A stretch of DNA of 33,368 nucleotides, taken from the IMG/VR virus record IMGVR_UViG_3300020000_000049, positions 1-33,368 of that record; one strand, written 5' to 3'. The stretch's first letter is position 1. Every line of letters begins with the position of its first letter. The stretch comes from a virus. Under the pieces are notes generated by a model. The model saw only the letters and a list, made by a program, of their open reading frames with translations, was not told the DNA's origin and searched no databases. Of this stretch, positions 22,879-30,992 are shown in pieces. Made by a program: the position numbers and the translations under genes.

Positions 22879-23214
22879 ATGAATTTAATTAATGCAAGTG
22901 AAATAAGCTCAGTAAGAGCTGTTTTAAAAAGAGAAGTAGTAGGATATGAATATAGAGAAGAAAAAAGGTTTTTAGGTATCAGGACACGAAAAGCAGGCTT
23001 TTATTATTGGATAACCTTAAGTGATTATTTAGTTTCTAGACAAGAACTTGAATCAAAAGGATATATTGTTTCTTACAACGCTGTTTATCATAAGCCTAGT
23101 TTGGAAATAACTATGAAAAACGGCAATACTCATTGTAAAAGTTTTGATTTCGAAAAAGATTTAAATAATTTTTTAGAGTTATACATCAATATGAACTTAT
23201 TTATAAAATTATAA
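22879..23214 (+). CDS. Hypothetical protein, 111 aa
   Basis: Not recognised. Starts MNLINASEISSVRAVLKREV and contains many aromatic residues (GFYYWITLSDYLVS). No signal peptide or clear membrane segment. Its stop overlaps the start of the next tiny gene (TAATG). It opens a run of short host-interaction-like genes. Confidence 0.6.
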   Translation: MNLINASEISSVRAVLKREVVGYEYREEKRFLGIRTRKAGFYYWITLSDYLVSRQELESKGYIVSYNAVYHKPSLEITMKNGNTHCKSFDFEKDLNNFLELYINMNLFIKL

Positions 23215-23303
23215 TGGGCAAACTAAGTCAAGGAATCTTAATACTATTCTGCTCGTTTATAATAGCAATTATATTTAATTTAACACTAATATTTTACTTA
23301 TGA
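23214..23303 (+). CDS. Tiny single-pass membrane protein, 29 aa
   Basis: MGKLSQGILILFCSFIIAII followed by FNLTLIFYL. Nearly all hydrophobic after residue 6. Its ATG overlaps the previous stop and its stop overlaps the next start (ATGA), so the position is well fixed. Function unknown. Confidence 0.65.
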   Translation: MGKLSQGILILFCSFIIAIIFNLTLIFYL

Positions 23304-23500
23304 GTCCAATCGCCCAATTGATCGAAGAAATTAATTGCGATGTAAGAAACATCGACAAAGTTATTAAACGCGCAGGATTAACCGACTGCCAAAAGAAGAT
23401 TGCCGAAAGGAGTAAACAGACTTTAACCGATGTATTGTTTAACCTGGAAACTAGGTATTTGAATTTAGAGGTATCATATATTAACAAGTTAAAAAAATAA
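23300..23500 (+). CDS. Hypothetical protein, 66 aa
   Basis: MSPIAQLIEEINCDVRNIDK then helical segments (AGLTDCQKKIAERSKQTLTD). Coiled-coil-like and charged, with no known motif. It overlaps the tiny membrane gene by 4 bases and is followed after 2 bases by the lipoprotein gene. Confidence 0.6.
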   Translation: MSPIAQLIEEINCDVRNIDKVIKRAGLTDCQKKIAERSKQTLTDVLFNLETRYLNLEVSYINKLKK

Positions 23501-23502
23501 CC

Positions 23503-23709
23503 ATGAAAAGATTAACCATCGCATTACTGTTACTATGTTTATGCTCGTGTCAATCGAGAGATATTCAGAAATGCAAACGAACCGATATTATTTACAATTA
23601 TCTTATCAGTCGTGAAATCAACAACCCTAAAGGGATTGACTTATCAAAGATTGATTCATTAGATAAGGAAAGAGAAAGAAAAATAAAACTATATTCTAAA
23701 ACAAATTAA
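23503..23709 (+). CDS. Predicted small lipoprotein, 68 aa
   Basis: Starts MKRLTIALLLLCLCSCQSRD: basic start, hydrophobic core, then a Cys-rich lipobox (LCSC) with the most likely lipidated Cys at 16. The remainder is short, polar and Lys-rich. Early expression of a small envelope lipoprotein fits superinfection exclusion or host membrane remodelling, inferred from topology only. It sits in a cluster of membrane microproteins. Confidence 0.7.
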   Translation: MKRLTIALLLLCLCSCQSRDIQKCKRTDIIYNYLISREINNPKGIDLSKIDSLDKERERKIKLYSKTN

Positions 23710-23712
23710 ATT

Positions 23713-23889
23713 ATGAACACAGGAGAAATTATATTGTTAGTTCTAATTACATTAAATCTATGTAATACAATGTTTAAACATGGCGAAGATAAGAAGCCTG
23801 AAAAATACAACTTTTATAAATCGTTCTTTTTTATGATGATACAAGTTGCCTTATTTTGTTATGCTGGATTATTTAACTTTAAATTATAA
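23713..23889 (+). CDS. Small two-pass membrane protein, 58 aa
   Basis: Two hydrophobic segments, about residues 5-20 (EIILLVLITLNLCNTM) and 38-55 (FFFMMIQVALFCYAGLF), joined by a charged loop (KHGEDKKPEKYNFYK). It starts 3 bases after the lipoprotein stop and ends 3 bases before the 93-residue gene. Function unknown. It does not have a holin context. Confidence 0.6.
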   Translation: MNTGEIILLVLITLNLCNTMFKHGEDKKPEKYNFYKSFFFMMIQVALFCYAGLFNFKL

Positions 23890-23892
23890 CTC

Positions 23893-24174
23893 ATGCGCAA
23901 CACTTACACTCAGGAAGCCATCAAAGAAACTCCGACTTACAAAGAATTGGAGTCGAAAGGAGAAACAACAAAATGCAAATTCTTACTTCAAAAAGGAGAA
24001 AGAGAAAGGATATCAAATGCAGTGCAAGTATTTAAAAATACAGGATCTATTCCAAATACCGTATCAGGAATATATCTATCAGTAGTAAAGGACATTATTA
24101 ACGAGGCCAAAAACATTGAAGTTGATTATTCAACGGTAATGACAGCCGAAAAAATACATTTGAAAGATGAGTAA
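23893..24174 (+). CDS. Hypothetical protein, 93 aa
   Basis: Polar helical protein starting MRNTYTQEAIKETPTYKELE. It has a Lys/Arg-rich middle (KGERERISNAVQVFKN) and an acidic end. Its stop overlaps the following tiny membrane gene. Not recognised. Confidence 0.6.
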   Translation: MRNTYTQEAIKETPTYKELESKGETTKCKFLLQKGERERISNAVQVFKNTGSIPNTVSGIYLSVVKDIINEAKNIEVDYSTVMTAEKIHLKDE

Positions 24175-24256
24175 ATCAGAAAAAGTAGTTTCAGAAGTAT
24201 TCTGCTGGGTTATTGCAATCGGAATAATTTATAGTTTGATTGAGTATTTTCATTAA
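24167..24256 (+). CDS. Tiny single-pass membrane protein, 29 aa
   Basis: MSKSEKVVSEVFCWVIAIGI then IYSLIEYFH. A charged start and about 17 hydrophobic residues. It overlaps the previous gene by 8 bases and ends just before the terminator at 24263-24288. Function unknown. Confidence 0.6.
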   Translation: MSKSEKVVSEVFCWVIAIGIIYSLIEYFH

Positions 24257-24262
24257 AACAAA

Positions 24263-24288
24263 AAAGCCTCTAAATTATTAGAGGCTTT
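24263..24288. terminator. Bidirectional terminator between the plus-strand unit and the lysis genes
   Basis: A perfect 11-bp stem AAAGCCTCTAA (24263-24273) with TTAGAGGCTTT (24278-24288), 4-base loop. A T-run follows on the plus strand (24291-24298) and an A-rich tract precedes it, so it can stop converging transcripts from both sides. Confidence 0.9.
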
Positions 24289-24333
24289 AATTTTTTTTAT
24301 AAATAAATGGCACCAACCGAGTTTATAATATGG

Positions 24334-24341
24334 CAAATATA
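24334..24341 (-). promoter_or_regulatory. Possible -7 box directly after the lysozyme stop
   Basis: Minus strand TATATTTG immediately downstream of the lysozyme stop, 46 bases before the terminator at 24263-24288. No TTG at the right distance upstream, so activity is doubtful. Confidence 0.25.
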
Positions 24342-24779
24342 CTATTTACTAAAATATAAATCAGCTTCTGCCTTTCTCCTTTTTACTAATCCAGCGCATA
24401 ATTTACCGTTAGCAGTAGTGTATTTATTTTCAAACCAATTCCTAATGTTTGAAACATCAACTTTCCGATTGATAAGCTCAAATAAAGTGTTTGAACCGCC
24501 TGTATTATAAGTATGACTAACTAATGCGTCAAACTGATTTTGATTGACTACAACCTTTAATTTACTGTTTACAATAGATTCAAACTTTGGCAACAAATTA
24601 TAAAAGAGTTCGTCTGCCATTTCTTGATGAATCTGATCTTTCAAAGTAACCTTTCGGCCATCTTCATAAAATGTATTTCCATACCCGATTGTTGGAATTC
24701 CTGCAGGGCATAAATAAGCTTTTAATTTACACCCCTCAAATGATCTGATAAAATCAGCGCCTTTTCTACTCGTTTTCAT
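24342..24779 (-). CDS. GH24 lysozyme (endolysin), 145 aa
   Basis: Cleaves peptidoglycan glycan strands at lysis. The GH24 active site is readable: Glu15 in SFEGCKLKAY, then position 24 is Cys, then Thr30 in GIPTIGYGNT. The spacing E-x8-C-x5-T is the accepted variant of E-x8-D-x5-T in this family. The C-terminal half contains NQNQFDALVSHTYNTG, typical of T4/P21-type lysozymes. It lacks a signal peptide, so export through a holin is expected. Downstream of the holin-like gene, overlapping it by 14 bases. Confidence 0.92.
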   Translation of the reverse strand: MKTSRKGADFIRSFEGCKLKAYLCPAGIPTIGYGNTFYEDGRKVTLKDQIHQEMADELFYNLLPKFESIVNSKLKVVVNQNQFDALVSHTYNTGGSNTLFELINRKVDVSNIRNWFENKYTTANGKLCAGLVKRRKAEADLYFSK

Positions 24780-24963
24780 TTGCTGTATGTGCTACTGCTG
24801 CCGCTGCTGCTGATGCAAATGTAATATAACCCGCTGCTGTTACTACCGCTGCTGGCAAAGCAATTGGTGCAGTTGCAATAACTCCCGCAATAGCTCCTAA
24901 AGCCAATCCAATAGTTCTAATAATTTTAAAAAACTTACTTGGTTGTGATGTTAATCTACTCAT
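24766..24963 (-). CDS. Holin-like membrane protein, 65 aa
   Basis: MSRLTSQPSKFFKIIRTIGL followed by about 45 mostly hydrophobic Ala/Gly/Val residues that could form two membrane helices, with a short charged tail ending ANENE. It lies directly upstream of the lysozyme gene and overlaps it. Size, topology and context fit a holin, but holins have no signature motif. Confidence 0.65.
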   Translation of the reverse strand: MSRLTSQPSKFFKIIRTIGLALGAIAGVIATAPIALPAAVVTAAGYITFASAAAAAVAHTANENE

Positions 24964-25187
24964 TTTATAAATTTATTTAGAAGCCAAATAGCCCCGTTAA
25001 AAATTACTGTTAATACAATTGCTATTCCTGATATTTTAGCTTTAAATGCCGTTTCCCTAGATAAGATTTCCGACTGAACCCTGTCAAGACGGTTAACTTT
25101 TTCTACTAATCCCTCTTGATTCGTTGTCCTATCGCTTTCGAGATAAAACAATATTCGGTCTACTTTCTGATCTAGCGTTTCTGACAT
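24960..25187 (-). CDS. XhlA-like holin accessory protein, 75 aa
   Basis: Starts MSETLDQKVDRILFYLESDR: a coiled-coil N-terminal part, then one membrane helix near residues 52-71 (GIAIVLTVIFNGAIWLLNKF) at the C-terminus. That is the topology of XhlA-type lysis proteins. It overlaps the holin-like gene by 4 bases (ATGA). An antiholin or spanin-like role is possible. Confidence 0.55.
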   Translation of the reverse strand: MSETLDQKVDRILFYLESDRTTNQEGLVEKVNRLDRVQSEILSRETAFKAKISGIAIVLTVIFNGAIWLLNKFIK

Positions 25188-25198
25188 TCTTTTACTTG

Positions 25199-25669
25199 TT
25201 AATGTTTTGTCAAAGTTAAGTAATCTTTTAAGAATTTTTCTCTTTGAATAGAAGACATTTTACCGCGTTTGATTCGTGCAAATGGGATAAACCCAATGCC
25301 GACTAAAGAAAGCCCAACAAATCTACTCCAAGAAGCATATTCGCTCTTTCCTTTGCGCTCGTTACCCAATGCGTAAAGTTTATCGGCACGCCATTTCATT
25401 GATACACTTGATGCCACATTATAAGCGATATAATGAAAATCATGTAACATACTATCAAGGTCTAGATCGGGGATATCGACTAAATCTTTTACAGCAGTCG
25501 CTCCGTCGAAGTCATTTGGGTTGATGGTGAAGTAGTCGAATGCTTTTAGATATATCAAACGGCATTCCAGCGAATAACCTTTAAGCCTCAATAACTCGGA
25601 AACATCAACCCATTTCTGAGCTAATGTTTCTTTGTCTTGTTCGAAGAAGTGAGATACAGATCCTAACAT
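25199..25669 (-). CDS. Hypothetical protein, 156 aa, possibly DUF1353-like
   Basis: The segment LDSMLHDFHYIAYNVASS followed by KWRADKLYALGNERKGKSE resembles the His-Asp plus downstream Ala-Asp pattern of DUF1353 phage proteins of unknown function. A hydrophobic stretch (FVGLSLVGIGFIPF) follows and the end is Lys-rich. Located between tail fibre-type genes and the lysis genes. The DUF1353 assignment is tentative. Confidence 0.45.
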   Translation of the reverse strand: MLGSVSHFFEQDKETLAQKWVDVSELLRLKGYSLECRLIYLKAFDYFTINPNDFDGATAVKDLVDIPDLDLDSMLHDFHYIAYNVASSVSMKWRADKLYALGNERKGKSEYASWSRFVGLSLVGIGFIPFARIKRGKMSSIQREKFLKDYLTLTKH

Positions 25670-26032
25670 CTAGTCGTTGTCTATGATATAATCAGTATCG
25701 GTAGTTCCATAATTAGAAGTTCCCTCAGAATGAAGTTTGAAAGCTACTAATTGCGATAACCTTTGATTCAAATCAGTAAATAAACTTGATGTCGATGTCA
25801 TTGCGGGCAAACCTTGCTCAATCAATGCGATATCCGACCATAAAATAGGATTCTCAACAATTCTATCTAATATTACCGCCTCATTATCTTCATTGAAATA
25901 ATAATAGTAACCGCTCGGAATTACATTATTAATATCCATTCTAAGATTTTCAACTATTAATCTGATAATTACTTGTTTAGTTACTCTTCCCGATATAACT
26001 GTAAAAGGTGTTTTTGTTTTTAATTTTAGCAT
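25670..26032 (-). CDS. Hypothetical protein, 120 aa
   Basis: Not recognised. A basic N-terminus (MLKLKTKTPFTVISGRVTKQ), a Tyr-rich centre (GYYYYFNEDNEAVIL) and an acidic end (YIIDND). It starts 11 bases after the LamG-like gene. Probably a late gene; a virion role is possible. Confidence 0.55.
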   Translation of the reverse strand: MLKLKTKTPFTVISGRVTKQVIIRLIVENLRMDINNVIPSGYYYYFNEDNEAVILDRIVENPILWSDIALIEQGLPAMTSTSSLFTDLNQRLSQLVAFKLHSEGTSNYGTTDTDYIIDND

Positions 26033-26043
26033 ATTTTTATTTA

Positions 26044-26733
26044 TTAAAGTCCGTATCTGCCTCTTAAAGCATTGAAATTAGCCGTTATCTCTGTTTGAGA
26101 TATAGCGTAATTATATATTTTTACAGATGATATGTATGAGTTAATATATGTATTATCTAACCTTTTACCTATTGTTATGTTTTTTCCTAAATAAATAGGC
26201 GGCACAGTTGTAGCTGTAGTTATTAAAGTGCCATTTATATATAATTTATCCTGAGTTGCTGTATGCACCCCTGTTAACATCATCCACGTACCTATCGGCG
26301 CGGCTGATACTGGTGAATTAAATGCGTAGTTAAAAGCTAAGTTAAATGAAACACCTACCTGTAAAAAACTTATTTGATTTGGATTTCCTGAGCATATAAA
26401 CGCTCCTCCTGTGGTATTGGAAACTATCTTTACCCAAATATTAAAACTATGAGATATACTTAACGGATACAAGTTTAATCCAGCATAATCATTAGATCCA
26501 TCAAATAAAAAACTCCCTCCATTTGCAGAGTCATAAGTCACGCCGTTAAATAATGTAGCATCATTGTGATTTCCGTTCCCGCTAATATCAAGCCAAGTTG
26601 TACCTGTACCAGGATAAGATGAAATGTTACCAGCATCAAAATGCGTAATTAATCTAGGCCTGTAATCACTTCTAAAAATTGGGTTAAACTGACCGAATGA
26701 AATGCAAGTAAATAGAATTAATAAATACTTCAT
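26044..26733 (-). CDS. LamG/concanavalin-like domain protein with signal peptide, 229 aa
   Basis: The N-terminus MKYLLILFTCISFGQ is a typical flavobacterial Sec signal peptide, cleaved after GQ. The body is a LamG/concanavalin A-like jelly roll, recognisable by WLDISGNGNHNDATLF, GGSFLFDGSNDYAGL and IGKRLDNTYINSYISSV, ending FNALRGRYGL as in many phage fibre-type LamG proteins. Such domains bind glycans. A signal peptide on a protein located among fibre genes is unusual; it may act at the host surface or in the periplasm. It starts 2 bases after the next fibre-like gene. Confidence 0.8.
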   Translation of the reverse strand: MKYLLILFTCISFGQFNPIFRSDYRPRLITHFDAGNISSYPGTGTTWLDISGNGNHNDATLFNGVTYDSANGGSFLFDGSNDYAGLNLYPLSISHSFNIWVKIVSNTTGGAFICSGNPNQISFLQVGVSFNLAFNYAFNSPVSAAPIGTWMMLTGVHTATQDKLYINGTLITTATTVPPIYLGKNITIGKRLDNTYINSYISSVKIYNYAISQTEITANFNALRGRYGL

Positions 26734-26735
26734 AA

Positions 26736-28313
26736 TTAATAGTTTGTTATTGCTAAATAATCAGTTGTTCCATTACTCCATAATGTTGCTGTACTTCCGA
26801 CGGCTCCGTTTAATATAGCAGTTCCGTTTAATTGCACTAAAGTGCGTCCCGAACCTTGAACAAAAGTTATAGCTCCTGTTCCTACCTTACCGTAAGAAGT
26901 TGTAACTCCACCGTTACAAGTTAAGTTGATTGCATTTACTCCGTTATCAATCACAACGTGCCTGCCGTTTTGAGTACGCCCTGATGAATCAGTTGTAGCC
27001 GTTGTTATACTTACCGAAGTTGTAATAGTTATTAATGGATTATTAGCTACGTTTCCATTCCCATCAACGCTCCAAGTAGTTGTACCTGCGATATTCTGGA
27101 CTTCTACAACTGTTGAAGTGTTAACAGAGCGCCCACTTCTAAAAGTATCAGCTCCTAAAGCATCCGTAACAGTTATTTGTGGAACTGTTGAATTATTGTA
27201 AGATGTTTGTTGAGTCGCTGTCGATGTTCCTGCTGTTGCGCCTCCTAATTGTCCTAATTTATCAGCCCTGAAAAATAAAGATTTTGCCGTATTATTTAAT
27301 GCAGTAGCATCTTTAGTAGTAACTAATACGCCTATTAAAGTTGCATTATTTATAAGGTTAGGATAAACAACAGTTGCATCTTTTCCTACTGCTGCAATAG
27401 CATCATTAAATGTTGCGTAAACAGTTTGCCCATATTGAATAATGAATCCTAAAGGCGGTACCGCATAAATATATTGAATAGTAGCGTTGTTGTTGCTTGG
27501 TACAGTTGTAATAGTTCCAGCATTATCGTATTTAGTTGGATCGATTAAAGTAACACCACCTGTCGATCCTCCGTTTTGCGTCCTATACATAAATGTAGCA
27601 GCTGTATTAGGCCCCATTGTAACGTAATCAGGATTGGTTTTACTTGTAACGAAATTAATACCATCGCCAAAGATTGTCCCTTGAGTAATATTGATATTCA
27701 AATTAGCACCGTTAGCATAAGGAAAAACACCATTATTAACATATCCAAAAGCCTGAGCTAAATCGCGGTATTGAGCCAATGGGCTTGTAATAAAATCAGG
27801 TTCATTTCCGACGGTTGTAATAGTTCCTGTTGGATGGCCTACCTTGCCTAGCCAAAGCTTTGCCTTACGTTCTGCCGATGTCGGAAAAGTATTTTGAAAA
27901 CTAATAACGCCCGAACTAGAAAGCATTACATAAGAGCTTAATCCACTTCCTACCGTTGTAACAGTTACATTTGTTGCCCCTGCGTAATTCACGTAAATAG
28001 AAACAGGAGAAGTGGGATTTGTTTCGTTATCTTGAATCCATCCCGTACACGCTCCTATATTAATTGTCGTACTTGAATTAGTTGTTAATCCTGCAAAGGT
28101 TAAAACGCCTGTGTCGCCATAAGCAGGACGATAATAAGCCATCCTACCCATAGTGCCATCAGAACCCATTGTACCCCAATAAAGCGGATTAGTTACTGTT
28201 TGCGGGCTTAAGTTTCTAAAGCCATAATCCGCTTCCATCTCCATGCCTGTAGATGATTGACCGATAGCGAAAAACGGAATAATCAATAGTAAGTAAATTA
28301 GTTTTTTATTCAT
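26736..28313 (-). CDS. Fibre-like protein with signal peptide, 525 aa
   Basis: Starts MNKKLIYLLLIIPFFAIGQ, a Sec signal peptide with the flavobacterial IGQ end. The rest is Thr/Ser/Asn/Gly-rich beta structure, with recurring short strands (TVTTVGSG, TITTVGNE, TITTVPSN) and a late WSVDGNGN motif. A central part (WLGKVGHPTG, YRDLAQAFGY) looks like phage fibre. No type IX secretion C-terminal signature is seen. It overlaps the upstream fibre gene by 8 bases, so it is part of the late virion operon. Confidence 0.65.
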   Translation of the reverse strand: MNKKLIYLLLIIPFFAIGQSSTGMEMEADYGFRNLSPQTVTNPLYWGTMGSDGTMGRMAYYRPAYGDTGVLTFAGLTTNSSTTINIGACTGWIQDNETNPTSPVSIYVNYAGATNVTVTTVGSGLSSYVMLSSSGVISFQNTFPTSAERKAKLWLGKVGHPTGTITTVGNEPDFITSPLAQYRDLAQAFGYVNNGVFPYANGANLNINITQGTIFGDGINFVTSKTNPDYVTMGPNTAATFMYRTQNGGSTGGVTLIDPTKYDNAGTITTVPSNNNATIQYIYAVPPLGFIIQYGQTVYATFNDAIAAVGKDATVVYPNLINNATLIGVLVTTKDATALNNTAKSLFFRADKLGQLGGATAGTSTATQQTSYNNSTVPQITVTDALGADTFRSGRSVNTSTVVEVQNIAGTTTWSVDGNGNVANNPLITITTSVSITTATTDSSGRTQNGRHVVIDNGVNAINLTCNGGVTTSYGKVGTGAITFVQGSGRTLVQLNGTAILNGAVGSTATLWSNGTTDYLAITNY

Positions 28314-28830
28314 ATTCGATGTAGATATAATTATTTAAAGCTGGTGTTTTTGTAATCGTAACAGTATCGCCTGTTTGCGACCATCTATTTACTAATGAAG
28401 TATTATTTAATGTGGTTTTATATTGTTTAGTATGAGCTAAATAAACATTTTTCGCAATAGCTCCCGCAGTTGGTAATATAAACGATTGCTGACCAACTGA
28501 AAATCCTGCCGTAGTACCTATAATTCCATCCATTATAAATAAAGTACCATCACTTATAATAGGTTTATTTAAAATAAAGTCTGGCGCACCTGGATCTGCT
28601 TGCGCCCAATCAGCTCTAACATTTACTTGCGCCCCATCTTCGATACCTGAAAGCTTAGTTTGTTCAGCATCGGTAAAGTTATTTTCAGTCAAACCTTTTC
28701 CCGCCTCTATTTCAACTTTTTTAGAATTTAATTCTCCAAAGTTATCGTTTGCCTTTACCTGTGATGCCCTTAAAGTATCCCCTAAATTGTCATTAGGAGT
28801 TGAAACATTTATTATTGATATTGTTGCCAT
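28306..28830 (-). CDS. Head/tail fibre protein, 174 aa
   Basis: Carries the common phage fibre elements GDTLRASQVKANDNFGELN, then FTDAEQTKLSGIEDGAQVNV and RADWAQADPGAPDFILNKP, which normally link coiled trimers to a distal domain. No signal peptide. It starts 13 bases after the head-tail adaptor gene and overlaps the next fibre-like gene. Confidence 0.8.
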   Translation of the reverse strand: MATISIINVSTPNDNLGDTLRASQVKANDNFGELNSKKVEIEAGKGLTENNFTDAEQTKLSGIEDGAQVNVRADWAQADPGAPDFILNKPIISDGTLFIMDGIIGTTAGFSVGQQSFILPTAGAIAKNVYLAHTKQYKTTLNNTSLVNRWSQTGDTVTITKTPALNNYIYIEYE

Positions 28831-28843
28831 AGTTTATTTTTAA

Positions 28844-29329
28844 TTAGCAGTCTAAAACCCAAGGCATAGTTGTTTCAATAGTAACTACTTTACTTTGTAA
28901 TTCTGGCAGTTGTAATGGATCTACATATTCTTTAAAATTAGCTTCAACTCCTGCAATTAATTGAGTATATCTATTAATTAGTTTTTCAGTTTCAGAGCTA
29001 TCCAAAGAAGTCATGTTTTCGCCTGTAATTTTATGCAAACCATTTTCAGAAACTTTATAACCTCCAAAATCTACATATAAAGAAGCTGTATAATAACTTA
29101 AAAAGTCTTTTACATAATCTTCATAAATAGTTTGATAAACCCCTGTCAAAGTATTAGATACAAAATCAGTATAAATCTTAGTGTAAAGCGAAAGCCCTAA
29201 AAATGATTTTAAATGCGTTGTTTGCGCGATAAAAATTAAAGGCTTCATATTGTCAGAATCAATATTACCATCAAACGTAGTTAACGAAATAATATCGTCT
29301 GGCTGTATCATTAGTGTTACTTGGCTCAT
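28844..29329 (-). CDS. DUF6712-like head-tail adaptor, 161 aa
   Basis: The opening (MSQVTLMIQPDDIISLTTFD) and IAQTTHLKSFLGLSLYTKIY match the pattern of DUF6712-type structural proteins of Bacteroidota phages: an N-terminal strand, DI, T, D(N), then IxxAQxxxLKxxLGxxLY. Probably a neck adaptor, since it follows the portal gene by a 4-base overlap. The family call is from memory of the pattern. Confidence 0.65.
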   Translation of the reverse strand: MSQVTLMIQPDDIISLTTFDGNIDSDNMKPLIFIAQTTHLKSFLGLSLYTKIYTDFVSNTLTGVYQTIYEDYVKDFLSYYTASLYVDFGGYKVSENGLHKITGENMTSLDSSETEKLINRYTQLIAGVEANFKEYVDPLQLPELQSKVVTIETTMPWVLDC

Positions 29330-30654
29330 TTAATTGGATTATTAGAAATTATTGTTTCTGGTTTTGGATTTCCTAATAATGAGATAGCTTCTTTTTCTGT
29401 AAATCCGTAAATCAATTTAATCATCGAAATTGCTGAGTCATAAGATGTTGTTTTAGCCACATAAGAAGCTTGAATTTCTAACAAAGCCTGTACGCCCTCA
29501 ACTGAACCTCTTAATTGCGCCTGAGCTTCTGCGTTTTGTTGTTCCGCTGTTTTTTCTCCTATTACACTTGTATTTGTGTTATCGGCTTCAGCATTAGAAT
29601 TGTTATCCATTTCTTCCGTATCAAAATCTTCAATATCCAATTTAATATTGGGATCAATCAAATTAAATACTCTTTGTAAATCATAAAGCAAAACTTCACG
29701 AGCTGGATTAATTACTCTTCTGAAAACTGATTTAGTAGCCACTGCAATCTCGTCAGCATTTGAAGAAAAACCTGTTTTAGAACCAGCTAATAAAATAGCT
29801 GGATAAGAATGCGCAATTAATATTTTACGCTCTGCCTCTTCGGTATAATTAACGTAAGTGTTATTTACGTTTGGTGGCTCAATGCTATCAACCACAACAG
29901 AATTTTCAACTGTGTTATTTACAGAGACTACAATCCTTTGACCATCAACTCCTGAAAACTTATCTTTTAAGTTTCTAGCCACTTCTGTTTTTTGTTCATC
30001 AGTAAGACCTCTACCACCTGCCCAGTTAATGACTTTTTGACCCGTAAAACCTGTTTTAACATCGGTATAAGAATGCTGAGCCATTAACCCCTCATCTTGC
30101 GCCCAACGTAAAGCAGGGAACCAATCAGGTCGAGCAAATAAAGGCTCGTTTGACGGTCTTTGAATTACAAGTATCTGAGTTTGATTATCTGGATTATCTT
30201 CGCAAAATTTTGGATATAGTTGAGGTATGTATCTGCTGCGTTTAGTCCAATCGTAACTAACCCAATACCCGCTTATTTCAGTAGTATTAACAGAAACAGG
30301 ATTCAATCCTACTCTGTCAATAGGAATATGATACATTTTAACAGGTTTGCCATCTAACCAAATGACCTGTAAAGCTGTTTGACCTTGTTTTTTATAGTCT
30401 AAAACTGCTAATCTAAAGTCTTTTTTAGATAAAATAGCGTGAGGAGTTACCCCGCTACCTTTATTTACAAGTCCATTACCCGCAATAAGATTTGAAATAT
30501 CATTAATACAAGCTGAATTCGTAACTGAATCATCATAAGCATCGCCAAAAAGCTTGTAATTTCCATTGTTTGTACCGTTCAAAACGTATTTAGTACCAAT
30601 TAATATGTCTGTAATTGACGGCAAATAAGCCGAAAATGACATAAAATTAGGCAT
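29326..30654 (-). CDS. Portal protein, 442 aa
   Basis: The ring at the head vertex through which DNA passes. Signs are the early GDAYDDSVTNSACINDISNL, the segment PDWFPALRWAQDEGLMAQHS with FTGQKVINWAGGRGL, and HSYPAILLAGSKTGFSSNAD around residues 282-301, which is the type of conserved core seen in phage portals. The C-terminus is Gln/Ala-rich. It overlaps the preceding gene by 1 base. It lies downstream of the major capsid gene rather than upstream as in most HK97-type phages. Confidence 0.8.
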   Translation of the reverse strand: MPNFMSFSAYLPSITDILIGTKYVLNGTNNGNYKLFGDAYDDSVTNSACINDISNLIAGNGLVNKGSGVTPHAILSKKDFRLAVLDYKKQGQTALQVIWLDGKPVKMYHIPIDRVGLNPVSVNTTEISGYWVSYDWTKRSRYIPQLYPKFCEDNPDNQTQILVIQRPSNEPLFARPDWFPALRWAQDEGLMAQHSYTDVKTGFTGQKVINWAGGRGLTDEQKTEVARNLKDKFSGVDGQRIVVSVNNTVENSVVVDSIEPPNVNNTYVNYTEEAERKILIAHSYPAILLAGSKTGFSSNADEIAVATKSVFRRVINPAREVLLYDLQRVFNLIDPNIKLDIEDFDTEEMDNNSNAEADNTNTSVIGEKTAEQQNAEAQAQLRGSVEGVQALLEIQASYVAKTTSYDSAISMIKLIYGFTEKEAISLLGNPKPETIISNNPIK

Positions 30655-30992
30655 TACTTGAACCTCTGTGTTGTTTGTGTCGATGGTGTGAAGTTTTGAA
30701 TGTCCGTATCTTCATTTACAACTATCATTTTACCCCTATAAATAACGGTTTGAGTAGTTGTATTTGTAATTGTTACCTCGTGTTTATCTCCTGCGAAATA
30801 TGCAACTCCTTGCGTTATTGCTGGAAGTGTAAATAATAATCTACCATGTACATATTCCCAATTGATGTTGAAATCAGCTTCTAAATCCGTAGCTTCATTT
30901 CTACTTTTAAAATCTAAAATATCCCCATCATTGGGCGCGATTCTAACAACCGCGCTCAAATCAAAAGGAGTATCAAGTTTAATAACTTTCAT
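30654..30992 (-). CDS. Putative head-associated protein, 112 aa
   Basis: Beta-rich, begins MKVIKLDTPFDLSAVVRIAP and ends QTTQRFK. Overlaps both neighbours by 1 base. Small beta proteins in this position are often decoration, joining or tail tube-related components. Not recognised further. Confidence 0.55.
   Translation of the reverse strand: MKVIKLDTPFDLSAVVRIAPNDGDILDFKSRNEATDLEADFNINWEYVHGRLLFTLPAITQGVAYFAGDKHEVTITNTTTQTVIYRGKMIVVNEDTDIQNFTPSTQTTQRFK

Noticed and set aside
24307-24510. Plus-strand frame opposite the end of the lysozyme gene
   Set aside because: Antisense to the lysozyme C-terminus and downstream of a terminator; no supporting signal.
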